A stretch of DNA of 64,000 bases from Phallusia mammillata (lineage: Eukaryota; Chordata; Ascidiacea; Phlebobranchia; Ascidiidae). The stretch lies in assembly GCA_003260075.1 (NCBI GenBank), contig QLIY01000093.1, forward strand, positions 124,001 to 188,000. The letters run 5' to 3'. Each line of letters begins with the position of its first letter. The first letter of the stretch is position 1. The notes under the pieces were generated by a model, which searched no databases, was not told the origin of the DNA, and saw only the letters and a list, made by a program, of their open reading frames with translations. This document shows, one piece after another, positions 1 through 9,995 of this stretch. Both the position numbers and the translations under genes were made by a program.

Positions 1-103
1 TATGTCTGGGTTGAAATGAGAATTTACGTCACGCATCACTTGCTAGAAAAAGAAAAATGCAAAAGGTTCCCGCCAATTTTTTTGACTCGCGTTTTTGATC
101 AAC
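1..103. repeat. Fragment of P450 upstream flank, left of a join
   Basis: These bases match 9363-9465 rather than the commoner spacer variant at 842-940. The shared diagnostic differences are an 'atttacgtc' and a 'ctcgcgtttttg' wording. The stretch is therefore the upstream flank of another P450 unit of the variant type, cut off at the n at 104. Confidence 0.8.
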
Positions 104-104
104 N
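104..104. other. Assembly gap (single n)
   Basis: The left side is upstream flank of a P450 unit. The right side starts in the middle of a P450 coding region, equivalent to position 4470. The two cannot be neighbours in an intact unit, so this is a scaffold join of unknown true size. Confidence 0.9.
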
Positions 105-334
105 CCTTTCTCATCCGGTGTAAGAAATTGCAGATGACCCCAGAACGGATGACGGGGCGGTGACCATCCTCTTCTACTCAAGTCTGCGCTTTCCCTGTAC
201 GCTAGGTACAGAGGACGTATCCAATGCTGGAAAATGTACACGCATGCTAAAATGAACACGGTATCGCCAAGTAGAGAAGAAAAAATATAGCCGGTCCCAC
301 TATTTAAGAATAACGTAGGCAAATCTGCAAACAT
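105..334 (-). pseudogene. CYP4-family P450, 5' fragment truncated at the gap
   Basis: This encodes the first 76 or so residues of the array P450: the membrane anchor and the proline-rich hinge. The reading frame then runs into the n at 104. It is probably an intact gene broken by the assembly rather than a real pseudogene. The sequence matches the complete copy at 3086-4699 apart from a base or two. The start is the ATG at 334. An in-frame GTG nine bases upstream directly follows a splice-acceptor-like CAG and is unlikely to initiate translation. Confidence 0.8.
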
Positions 335-1579
335 CTTATACACCTGTCAACAACACATTTGTATTTTAAAACCAACACGTTGATTAATAACCAGACTATT
401 GTACTGCAGAGGCCGCAGTATAGATTTTCTTGTGCGGTACAAATTGAGCGCAGTGCAATGCGACAAACATGTAGCCTTACAATAACCTTACCTAACTTTT
501 GTACTATACACCGAAATCGCAAAGAAGCATGTGCTGTACGAGCAGCTAATGTTAATGACGAGACATAGTGATCCTTTGCATTCCTTGCTAAACTTGTCAC
601 AGCAGATACAATTTAGTTATAAGCTAACGTGTTTCTAGGACTGGCAACTACATTCTGTGCTTGGGTACAAAGCGGCGTTTAATCATTACCCTGTCACATG
701 AGGCAAGATCGTTACAGGCGACCATTTCTTTTGTTAAAAGCACAAAACAGTCGACACTGATTGCTTGGTTTGGAACGAAAACTTCTGAAAAACGGCCACA
801 ACACGGGAAACAGCAGTTAACTCGTAACTTAATATGTCAGGGTTGAAATGAGAATTAACGTCACGCATCACTTGCTAGAAAAAGAAAAATGCAAAAGGTT
901 CCCGCCAATTTTTTTGACTCACGATTTTGGATCAACGCTCTAAAGCTGTTTATTTGTTTGTCTTTGTTGTCAAAGATTCTAGCCTTCAATGCTTGGTTGT
1001 AAGGTGCAATAACGCTTACTGTCTTAAGTTGGTTGTTCGAATTACTGGGTTTCTTTGACTTCTATCGTACAGCACCTGAAGTTTGGGTAGCTATGTTTTG
1101 ATAAACTTGATTTGTTGTCATAACAGTAAATGATTTGTTGACATAACAGTATATCTTCCTCGTGCACGGATGGTTGTTACACTTCAAGCAAGGTAAGTAT
1201 GAAATGATGTGATTTATTGTGTCACGAAGGAGGTTAAACATTGTGTTAAAAATCAGCAGTCATAAAACAGCTTAAATACGTTGAGACAAACTGTTCATAC
1301 AATCCCATTGGTTGAATGTATTTTGTTGTTTGTTTTCTCTCTCTCTCTAGAAGTGAATGTAAGTGTGCAATACGATACTTGTTACATATGAAACTATACA
1401 AAATGAATAGAGATTTTTAACACGGTTGACGAAGTGTACCGACGTAAAATATTGCCCGCAAAGGCAACTATAAATTATGACTTAGCATTATCAAAATCGA
1501 TTGTATAGCATCGATTTGTATTGTATTGTGTTCAAACGTCACTATTAGTATTAACCATCGGGTTTTAGCAGTGCTCTTT
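335..1579. other. Array spacer, P450 upstream side (unit 1)
   Basis: This is noncoding spacer between the 5' end of a P450 and the 3' end of the next TPMT. The short ORFs here are not conserved in character and overlap the presumed P450 promoter and 5' leader. It contains a CT microsatellite near 1338-1350. This unit's version differs from the other units by scattered substitutions and a 6 bp deletion. Equivalent spacers lie at 4700-5950, 12103-13353 and 16474-17724. Confidence 0.7.
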
Positions 1580-2422
1580 CTATTGCTTCAGTTGTAGTAA
1601 GACGATGCGTTCCACATAGTCAGCCCAAGGTGCCGAATCAATTTGCTTCCAAGTCATTATGTCTCCAAACGTCTCCTCGATAATCTCATCAGTGATAGTA
1701 TATGGGGGTCCTTTCCACGTTCGGAGATCCTTAAAGTTGACCACACTAAGCAGATAGTTGGAGCAAGGCTTCATCAACGCCGCAACGGATTTTGCGTAGG
1801 TTTTGCGATCGGCTATGGCCGCAGACTGGAAAGAACCGGTGTCCCAGATGGCGTCCACTTGGCCTCCGCAGAGGTCTGGTGTTAGTTTAAAGAAGTTACC
1901 GGCGTAGAGGGCAAGGTTGGTGCTCTTTGCTTTGTAGACCTGATTCAAAGCGCAAAGTTTTCAGAAAATGGTTACCGTTTGTAATGTTGCTACTGGCATA
2001 TTAAGCACTTTACTTTATAGATAAGAAAAAATAAGTTAATGCCAGGACAACGACTTGAGAATAGCCACCTGGAATTCATCGGCAGTAGACACATCGTACT
2101 CCAGTTTGTGTTCCTTCATGAATCCTTCTAGAGCGAAAGTCGAGTAATCGTTACCTATCACTTCTTGGCCTTCCTCACTCAGCCACTTAAGATCCAATGA
2201 GTTGCCGCAGAACGTTAGAAAAATCCTTTTGCTTTCGCCTTCACCAAAACACAGCCTGCGATGCTTCATCAACATTTTGTTTACAGCAGGAGCATAGGGA
2301 TCGTCCTCCTCAGCATCTTCGTGATGGTGATGTTCGCTGTCAATTTTCTCCTCGTCAGGGCGTTCCCCAGTCTTCTGCCACCAGTCATCCCATTCCTGCA
2401 AGCTCCATTCGCGATCTGTCAT
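1580..2422 (-). CDS. Thiopurine S-methyltransferase-like protein (copy 1)
   Basis: Two exons, 2069-2422 and 1580-1939, join in phase 0 across a 129 bp GT-AG intron to give 237 aa (human TPMT is 245 aa). The N-terminus has the family's tryptophan-rich start (residues 5-15, EWSLQEWDDWW). The SAM-binding stretch is LTFCGNSLDLKWL (69-81), where the family usually has PLCG. IWDTGSF (149-155) and GPPY (195-198) also fit. The family transfers methyl from S-adenosylmethionine to thiol or other soft nucleophile substrates in the cytosol; the substrate here is unknown. A His4 run followed by an acidic stretch (31-41) looks like a lineage insertion. Copy 1 has Ser at residue 64 where the other three have Ile. 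A CAG precedes the ATG closely and may be a splice or trans-splice acceptor. Confidence 0.92.
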
Positions 2423-3085
2423 ACTGCTGAATATACTTTATTGCTAAAATATCTACAAAAAGGAGGAAATATATGGCCGTTCAAAACAGTTGGATTTTTG
2501 TTAAATAAGGGCAAATAGTTTGAAAGTTCTGATATTACAGGAAAATATTTCGGAAAATGTTAATTGGTATACCTACAAGTCGTGACTTTCGAACAATAAG
2601 TTACAAAAAGTATTACATTTAAAATATAAGTAAAACAGGCAAAATCGCAAACCACACCGGCTTAGTTTTTCAACAAAACCTGTATTCCTTTGGTCATATG
2701 AAATTGAAGCAGCCTCCAGCATAAACATTTGCGCCCGAAGACAAATAGCGGGGTTTTGAACGCCCAAACCGCAATTCTGATCTAAGCACAAGGCGGATAC
2801 AGCAGCAACGAATGAACGACAATGGTTTGTTAAATTATTTATTGCTCCAAGGCAAAGTAGATGCATGTTTTCTGCAAGTCATCTCACTAACTGTTTGATA
2901 TAGCTATTTCCTGTTAAGCAGGAGTTATAATGTTACAGAAAAAAGCATCAAAGTTTCGTATAAACCAAGCTAGACTACCTTAGAAAAACATTTATTTCCC
3001 GAATAAACACTCTTATTGGTATTTATTTACAGTTATTTCACAGTAAACTGCATAAACCACCAGATGATTGGTAAAATCTATGCAT
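2423..3085. other. TPMT-P450 spacer (unit 1)
   Basis: This 663 bp spacer lies between the P450 stop and the downstream TPMT start, both on the minus strand. Minus-strand AATAAA signals at 3022-3027 and 2991-2996, 60-95 bases past the P450 stop, suggest separate polyadenylation of the P450 message. A 97-codon open frame at 2573-2866 recurs in every unit, but it has no recognisable domain and I do not call it a gene. Equivalent spacers are 6794-7456 and 14197-14859; 18568-19092 is a truncated version. Confidence 0.6.
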
Positions 3086-4699
3086 TTAATCGTTTTTCTT
3101 GAGTTTTCGAAGTTTAATGTGAATGCCGTTTTCTGATCGCAATATAAGTCTTGGGTTCATCCTGGGTTTTGGAGTTTCCTCGTCAACAAAAAGTTCGAAT
3201 TTGCGCAGGATCAGACTTAATGTCACTTTTAATTCGTTCATTGCAAAAGTTTTGCCAATGCAATTGCGAGGACCGGCTGAAAACGCAACAAATGCCGTTG
3301 GATGCATTTTCGCAACATTTTCGGGCAAAAATCGATCTGGATCATACTGCTCCGGATTTTTCCACACCTCTTGATTTCTATGGATGGCCCACAGGTTAAC
3401 CATCACTGTGGTGTTTGGATAGACATCCATTTGACCACCTGGACTACCCTTGTTAGCAAAAGTCATTTTTTCTTCCGGGGACCTTGCTATGACCTGCACA
3501 GGAGTATGAAGTCTTAAGCTTTCTTTGATACACATTGTCAAATATAAGAGCTTGTTAATATCACCCCATTCCATCTCTTCGTTGTCACCCATAACATTCA
3601 AAATCTCTTCGCGACAGCGCTGTTGATAACGAGGATGTCGTGCCAAGTTGTAGAGAATCCACGAAATTGCACTGGATGTTGTGTCATGCCCTTCAAACAG
3701 AAATGTGTCGACCTCATCTCGAATTTCACTGTCGTTTAAACCCTTTCCTTCATCATCTTTGGATCGCAGTAATATATCTATGAAGTCCAAACGGCCTTTC
3801 TTCTTTATGCCAATATCGCTGTACTCCAAATCAAATGGTTTCTGGTCTTCTGGTGTTAAATGGGACAAAACAATTCTTCTTTCTTTTATAAGCCTTTCTG
3901 CTTCTGAATGCACGTAATCCAGAGCTCGTTTGAAGCGACGCCCAGGCGGACTGAGCCAAAACACCCAGTCGATTTGTAATAACAAGCTGTTGACACGATC
4001 CACAATAATTTTAGCCAGATCAGTTACCGCTTGCACGTAACGATTTTCTGAATCCAACTGGCAGTTTGTCTCTGCCGACATTGCGCACTGAAGCATGACG
4101 TCCAAGGTCATCTGGGCTACGTCAGAGCTAACTTCGATCATTGCATTTTCTTTTCTTGCCTCCCATTTGCCAATCATAATCGAGGCGCAGTGATTGTAGA
4201 CTTTCATGTAAGATTTCAGGACTTCGAAGTGAAAAGCGGGCGTCAAAAGCTTTCGATGACGTTTCCACTTGTCTCCTGATGACGTCAGTAAACCGTCACC
4301 GATCCAAGGTCGCAAGAATCCATAGATAAATTCATCTTTCGGGGCTGAACTTAAGAGTATCGTACCGATAGTAGTTGGCCTGTGAGGCTCGACAAACACT
4401 TTTACAGGTCCAACCCAAGTCACTAACATGTCTCCGCACTTTCGCACCCAATCAAGTCGGCATTTTAAACCTTTCTCATCCGGTGTAAGAAATTGCAGAT
4501 GACCCCAGAACGGATGACGGGGCGGTGACCATCCTCTTCTACTCAAGTCTGCGCTTTCCCTGTACGCTAGGTACAGAGGACGTATCCAATGCTGGAAAAT
4601 GTACACGCATGCTAAAATGAACACGGTATCGCCAAGTAGAGAAGAAAAAATGTAGCCGGTCCCACTATTTAAGAATAACGTAGGCAAATCTGCAAACAT
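3086..4699 (-). CDS. Cytochrome P450, CYP4 family (copy 1, complete, intronless)
   Basis: A single uninterrupted frame of 537 aa starts at the ATG at 4699. Residues about 16-42 form a membrane anchor, followed by a proline-rich hinge (SPPRHP). The CYP4 I-helix signature EVDTFLFEGHDTT is at 329-341; its Glu336 is the residue that links covalently to haem in many CYP4 enzymes. The K-helix ESLR is at 393-396, PDRF at 454-457, and the haem loop FSAGPRNCIG at 473-482 with Cys480 as thiolate ligand. All catalytic motifs are intact. CYP4 enzymes are ER-bound monooxygenases that typically omega-hydroxylate fatty acids or eicosanoids; the substrate here cannot be told. Lack of introns suggests retroposed origin. 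AATAAA lies 60 bases past the stop. Confidence 0.96.
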   Translation of the reverse strand: MFADLPTLFLNSGTGYIFSSLLGDTVFILACVYIFQHWIRPLYLAYRESADLSRRGWSPPRHPFWGHLQFLTPDEKGLKCRLDWVRKCGDMLVTWVGPVKVFVEPHRPTTIGTILLSSAPKDEFIYGFLRPWIGDGLLTSSGDKWKRHRKLLTPAFHFEVLKSYMKVYNHCASIMIGKWEARKENAMIEVSSDVAQMTLDVMLQCAMSAETNCQLDSENRYVQAVTDLAKIIVDRVNSLLLQIDWVFWLSPPGRRFKRALDYVHSEAERLIKERRIVLSHLTPEDQKPFDLEYSDIGIKKKGRLDFIDILLRSKDDEGKGLNDSEIRDEVDTFLFEGHDTTSSAISWILYNLARHPRYQQRCREEILNVMGDNEEMEWGDINKLLYLTMCIKESLRLHTPVQVIARSPEEKMTFANKGSPGGQMDVYPNTTVMVNLWAIHRNQEVWKNPEQYDPDRFLPENVAKMHPTAFVAFSAGPRNCIGKTFAMNELKVTLSLILRKFELFVDEETPKPRMNPRLILRSENGIHIKLRKLKKND

Positions 4700-5950
4700 C
4701 TTATACACCTGTCAACAACACATTTGTATTTTAAAACCAACACGTTGATTAATAACCAGACTATTGTACTGCAGAGGCCGCAGTATAGATTTTCTTGTGC
4801 GGTACAAATTGAGCGCAGTGCAATGCGACAAACATGTAGCCTTACAATAACCTTACCTAACTTTTGTACTATACACCGAAATCGCAAAGAAGCATGTGCT
4901 GTACGAGCAGCTAATGTTAATGACGAGACATAGTGATCCTTTGCATTCCTTGCTAAACTTGTCACAGCAGATACAATTTAGTTATAAGCTAAGGTGTTTC
5001 TAGGACTGGCAACTACATTCTGTGCTTGGGTACAAAGCAGCGTTTAATCATTACCCTGTCACATGAGGCAAGATCGTTACAGGCGACCATTTCTTTTGTT
5101 AAAAGCACAAAACAGTCGACACTGATTGCTTGGTTTGGAACGAAAACTTCTGAAAAACGGCCACAACACGGGAAACAGCAGTTAACTCGTAACTTAATAT
5201 GTCAGGGTTGAAATGAGAATTAACGTCACGCATCACTTGCTAGAAAAAGAAAAATGCAAAAGGTTCCCGCCAATTTTTTTGACTCACGATTTTGGATCAA
5301 CGCTCTAAAGCTGTTTATTTGTTTGTCTTTGTTGTCAAAGATTCTAGCCTTCAATGCTTGGTTGTAAGGTGCAATAACGCTTACTGTCTTAAGTTGGTTG
5401 TTCGGATTACTGGGTTCCTTTGACTTCTATCGTACAGCACACAGACCTGAAGTTTGGGTACCTATTTTTTGATAAACTTGATTTGTTGTCATAACAGTAA
5501 ATGATTTGTTGACATAACAGTATATCTTCCTCGTGCACGGATGGTTGTTACACTTCAAGCAAGGTAAGTATGAAATGATGTGATTTATTGTGTCACGAAG
5601 GAGGTTAAACTTTGTGTTAAAAATCAGCAGTCATAAAACAGCTTAAATACATTAAAACAAACTGTTCATACAATCCCATTGGTTTAATGTATTTTGTTGT
5701 TTGTTTTTTTCTCTCTCTCTAGAAGTGAATGTAAGTGTGTAATACCATACTTGTTACATATGAAATCATACGAAATGAAGGAAGATTTTTCACACGTTGG
5801 ACGAAGTGTACCTACGTAAAAATATTGCCCGCAAAGGCAACTATAAATTACGGCATTTTATTAATATCGATTGTATGGCATTGTGTTTAAACGTCAGTAT
5901 TAGTATTAACCTTCGGGTTTTACCATCAGTTTTTGCATTTTTTCCTTTGT
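4700..5950. other. Array spacer, P450 upstream side (unit 2)
   Basis: This is the presumed promoter and 5' leader of the copy 1 P450, followed by spacer down to the TPMT copy 2 stop. Positions 4825-5048 (about 224 bp) are present here and in the flanks at 335, 12103 and 16474, but missing from the flank of the P450 ending at 9070. No gene seen. Confidence 0.65.
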
Positions 5951-6793
5951 CTATTGCTTAAGTTGTAGTAAGACAATGCGTTCAACATAGTCAGCCCAAG
6001 GTGCTGAATCAATTTGCTTCCAAGTCATTATGTCTCCAAACGTCTCCTCGATAATCTCATCAGTGATAGTATATGGGGGTCCTTTCCACGTTCGGAGATC
6101 CTTAAAGTTGACCACACTAAGCAGATAGTTGGAGCAAGGCTTCATCAACGCCGCAACGGATTTTGCGTAGGTTTTGCGATCGGCTATGGCCGCAGACTGG
6201 AAAGAACCGGTGTCCCAGATGGCGTCCACTTGGCCTCCGCAGAGGTCTGGTGTTAGTTTAAAGAAGTTACCGGCGTAGAGGGCAAGGTTGGTGCTCTTTG
6301 CTTTGTAGACCTGATTCAAAGCGCAAAGTTTTCAGAAAATGGTTACCGTTTGTAATGTTGCTACTGGCATATTAAGCACTTTACTTTATAGATAAGAAAA
6401 AATAAGTTAATGCCAGGACAACGACTTGAGAATAGCCACCTGGAATTCATCGGCAGTAGACACATCGTACTCCAGTTTGTGTTCCTTCATGAATCCTTCT
6501 AGAGCGAAAGTCGAGTAATCGTTACCTATCACTTCTTGGCCTTCCTCACTCAGCCACTTAAGATCCAATGAGTTGCCGCAGAACGTTAGAAAAATCCTTT
6601 TGATTTCGCCTTCACCAAAACACAGCCTGCGATGCTTCATCAACATTTTGTTTACAGCAGGAGCATAGGGATCGTCCTCCTCAGCATCTTCGTGATGGTG
6701 ATGTTCGCTGTCAATTTTCTCCTCGTCAGGGCGTTCCCCAGTCTTCTGCCACCAGTCATCCCATTCCTGCAAGCTCCATTCGCGATCTGTCAT
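5951..6793 (-). CDS. Thiopurine S-methyltransferase-like protein (copy 2)
   Basis: Exons 6440-6793 and 5951-6310 give a 237 aa product. It is identical to copies 3 and 4 and differs from copy 1 at residue 64 (Ile instead of Ser). It lies downstream of the complete P450 at 7457-9070 on the same strand, with a 663 bp spacer. The SAM-binding and WD-x-G motifs are all intact, so nothing indicates a dead copy. Confidence 0.92.
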
Positions 6794-7456
6794 ACTGCTG
6801 AATATACTTTATTGCTAAAATATCTACAAAAAGGAGGAAATATATGGCCGTTCAAAACAGTTGGATTTTTGTTAAATAAGGGCAAATAGTTTGAAAGTTC
6901 TGATATTACAGGAAAATATTTCGGAAAATGTTAATTGGTATACCTACAAGTCGTGACTTTCGAACAATAAGTTACAAAAAGTATTACATTTAAAATATAA
7001 GTAAAACAGGCAAAATCGCAAACCACACCGGCTTAGTTTTTCAACAAAACCTGTATTCCTTTGGTCATATGAAATTGAAGCAGCCTCCAGCATAAACATT
7101 TGCGCCCGAAGACAAATAGCGGGGTTTTGAACGCCCAAACCGCAATTCTGATCTAAGCACAAGGCGGATACAGCAGCAACGAATGAACGACAATGGTTTG
7201 TTAAATTATTTATTGCTCCAAGGCAAAGTAGATGCATGTTTTCTGCAAGTCATCTCACTAACTGTTTGATATAGCTATTTCCTGTTAAGCAGGAGTTATA
7301 ATGTTACAGAAAAAAGCATCAAAGTTTCGTATAAACCAAGCTAGACTACCTTAGAAAAACATTTATTTCCCGAATAAACACTCTTATTGGTATTTATTTA
7401 CAGTTATTTCACAGTAAACTGCATAAACCACCAGATGATTGGTAAAATCTATGCAT

Positions 7457-9070
7457 TTAATCGTTTTTCTTGAGTTTTCGAAGTTTAATGTGAATGCCGT
7501 TTTCTGATCGCAATATAAGTCTTGGGTTCATCCTGGGTTTTGGAGTTTCCTCGTCAACAAAAAGTTCGAATTTGCGCAGGATCAGACTTAATGTCACTTT
7601 TAATTCGTTCATTGCAAAAGTTTTGCCAATGCAATTGCGAGGACCGGCTGAAAACGCAACAAATGCCGTTGGATGCATTTTCGCAACATTTTCGGGCAAA
7701 AATCGATCTGGATCATACTGCTCCGGATTTTTCCACACCTCTTGATTTCTATGGATGGCCCACAGGTTAACCATCACTGTGGTGTTTGGATAGACATCCA
7801 TTTGACCACCTGGACTACCCTTGTTAGCAAAAGTCATTTTTTCTTCCGGGGACCTTGCTATGACCTGCACAGGAGTATGAAGTCTTAAGCTTTCTTTGAT
7901 ACACATTGTCAAATATAAGAGCTTGTTAATATCACCCCATTCCATCTCTTCGTTGTCACCCATAACATTCAAAATCTCTTCGCGACAGCGCTGTTGATAA
8001 CGAGGATGTCGTGCCAAGTTGTAGAGAATCCACGAAATTGCACTGGATGTTGTGTCATGCCCTTCAAACAGAAATGTGTCGACCTCATCTCGAATTTCAC
8101 TGTCGTTTAAACCCTTTCCTTCATCATCTTTGGATCGCAGTAATATATCTATGAAGTCCAAACGGCCTTTCTTCTTTATGCCAATATCGCTGTACTCCAA
8201 ATCAAATGGTTTCTGGTCTTCTGGTGTTAAATGGGACAAAACAATTCTTCTTTCTTTTATAAGCCTTTCTGCTTCTGAATGCACGTAATCCAGAGCTCGT
8301 TTGAAGCGACGCCCAGGCGGACTGAGCCAAAACACCCAGTCGATTTGTAATAACAAGCTGTTGACACGATCCACAATAATTTTAGCCAGATCAGTTACCG
8401 CTTGCACGTAACGATTTTCTGAATCCAACTGGCAGTTTGTCTCTGCCGACATTGCGCACTGAAGCATGACGTCCAAGGTCATCTGGGCTACGTCAGAGCT
8501 AACTTCGATCATTGCATTTTCTTTTCTTGCCTCCCATTTGCCAATCATAATCGAGGCGCAGTGATTGTAGACTTTCATGTAAGATTTCAGGACTTCGAAG
8601 TGAAAAGCGGGCGTCAAAAGCTTTCGATGACGTTTCCACTTGTCTCCTGATGACGTCAGTAAACCGTCACCGATCCAAGGTCGCAAGAATCCATAGATAA
8701 ATTCATCTTTCGGGGCTGAACTTAAGAGTATCGTACCGATAGTAGTTGGCCTGTGAGGCTCGACAAACACTTTTACAGGTCCAACCCAAGTCACTAACAT
8801 GTCTCCGCACTTTCGCACCCAATCAAGTCGGCATTTTAAACCTTTCTCATCCGGTGTAAGAAATTGCAGATGACCCCAGAACGGATGACCGGGCGGTGAC
8901 CATCCTCTTCTACTCAAGTCCGCGCTTTCCCTGTACTCTAGGTACAGAGGACGTACCCAATGCTGGAAAATGTACATGCATGCTAAAAGGAACACGGTAT
9001 CGCCAAGTAGAGAAGAAAAAATGTAGCCGGTCCCACTATTTAAGAATAACGTAGGCAAATCTGCAAACAT
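7457..9070 (-). CDS. Cytochrome P450, CYP4 family (copy 2, complete, variant N-terminus)
   Basis: This intronless 537 aa copy has the same I-helix, ESLR, PDRF and haem-Cys480 motifs as the other copies. It differs only in the N-terminal anchor and hinge: I28L, V32M, I39V, A46E and R61G, counted from the ATG at 9070. From residue 62 to the end it is identical to copy 1. The divergence continues into the 5' flank, where about 224 bp are absent. This looks like a gene-conversion boundary near 8890 or a distinct edge copy of the array. Expression may differ because the upstream region differs. Confidence 0.96.
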   Translation of the reverse strand: MFADLPTLFLNSGTGYIFSSLLGDTVFLLACMYIFQHWVRPLYLEYRESADLSRRGWSPPGHPFWGHLQFLTPDEKGLKCRLDWVRKCGDMLVTWVGPVKVFVEPHRPTTIGTILLSSAPKDEFIYGFLRPWIGDGLLTSSGDKWKRHRKLLTPAFHFEVLKSYMKVYNHCASIMIGKWEARKENAMIEVSSDVAQMTLDVMLQCAMSAETNCQLDSENRYVQAVTDLAKIIVDRVNSLLLQIDWVFWLSPPGRRFKRALDYVHSEAERLIKERRIVLSHLTPEDQKPFDLEYSDIGIKKKGRLDFIDILLRSKDDEGKGLNDSEIRDEVDTFLFEGHDTTSSAISWILYNLARHPRYQQRCREEILNVMGDNEEMEWGDINKLLYLTMCIKESLRLHTPVQVIARSPEEKMTFANKGSPGGQMDVYPNTTVMVNLWAIHRNQEVWKNPEQYDPDRFLPENVAKMHPTAFVAFSAGPRNCIGKTFAMNELKVTLSLILRKFELFVDEETPKPRMNPRLILRSENGIHIKLRKLKKND

Positions 9071-9475
9071 CTTATACACCTGTCAACAACACATTTGTAT
9101 TTTAAAACCAACACGTTGATTAATAACCAGACTATTGTACTGCAGATGCCGCAGTATAGATTTACTTGTGCGGTACAAATTGAGCGCAGTGCAATCACTA
9201 CCCTTTCACGTGAGGCAAGATCGTCACAGGCGATCATTTCTTTTGTTAAAAGCACAAAACAGTCGAAACTGATTGCTTGGCTTGAAACGAAAACTTCTAA
9301 AAAAACGACCATCTATTAATACCACAACACGGGAAACAGCAGTTAACTCGTGACGTGACTCAATATGTCTGGGTTGAAATGAGAATTTACGTCACGCATC
9401 ACTTGCTAGAAAAAGAAAAATGCAAAAGGTTCCCGCCAATTTTTTTGACTCGCGTTTTTGATCAACGCTCTAAAG
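9071..9475. other. Variant upstream flank of P450 copy 2
   Basis: It corresponds to the flank of the other P450 copies but lacks the 224 bp equivalent to 4825-5048 and carries many substitutions. It ends at a hAT MITE. The same variant type is seen at 1-103, implying at least one more variant unit left of the window. Confidence 0.7.
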
Positions 9476-9788
9476 CAGGGGTGGGCAACCTTTGTTACTG
9501 TAGGGCCAATTATAAATGTCAAAATGGGATCGCGGGCCGCACCTGTGTATAACACAAAGTGATTTTTCTTGGTTTCTTACCAAATATGCTTAACTACAAG
9601 TATAATTCGTATTTAAATCTAGCCACATTTTGCCAGATCGCAGAAAACTAGCATCAGGCGCATTAATCAGCTCAAAAATATTTAATAATTGGACTCGTTT
9701 GCCAGTACTTTTGAAATCCAAGCGTCTTTGCGGGCCGCACAACCTTGACTGAAGGGCCGCATGCGGCCCCGCAGGTTGCCTACCCCTG
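9476..9788. mobile_element. hAT-type MITE, 313 bp
   Basis: The termini are the inverted repeat CAGGGGTGGGCAACCT and its complement (one mismatch). The interior matches the element at 53921-54228, in opposite orientation, along most of its length. There is no transposase frame, so it is non-autonomous. The 8 bp on each side (ctctaaag and ttttagag) do not match as a target-site duplication, unlike the 53921 copy. This hints that recombination or misassembly occurred here. Confidence 0.85.
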
Positions 9789-9995
9789 TTTTAGAGTGTA
9801 CAAGAAAGGTAAATGTTTAGGATTGCCACATGTTAAGGTACAAAAAAATAATGTAAGCCACTGTCAATTGCAAACTGTGTTGTGTGAGGTTTACAATCAA
9901 ATACATACACTATTGTGTTTTAAATATTTTCACATTAACTGTATATTGTCAAAGTTCTGTACATAATGTATATTGTCAATGTTGTGTCATTTTAC

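Noticed and set aside
2573..2866. 97-codon minus-strand frame in each TPMT-P450 spacer
   Set aside because: It recurs only because the whole unit is repeated. It has no domain, no splice context, and lies in the P450 3' untranslated region.
1580..4699. CYP4 and TPMT as a tight operon
   Set aside because: The spacer is 663 bp and AATAAA signals follow the P450 closely. Ascidian operons usually have very short intergenic gaps. Kept only as a cassette with possible trans-splicing.
4700..4708. P450 frame extended to an in-frame GTG (540 aa)
   Set aside because: A GTG start is not expected in an animal nuclear gene. The ATG three codons later is a normal start, and the GTG directly follows a CAG splice-acceptor-like site. 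The same applies to the GTG upstream of PTDSS2 at 58022.
4669..4965. 98-codon frame overlapping the P450 start
   Set aside because: It covers the presumed promoter and leader, is in another frame, and loses most of its length in copy 2, where 224 bp are absent.
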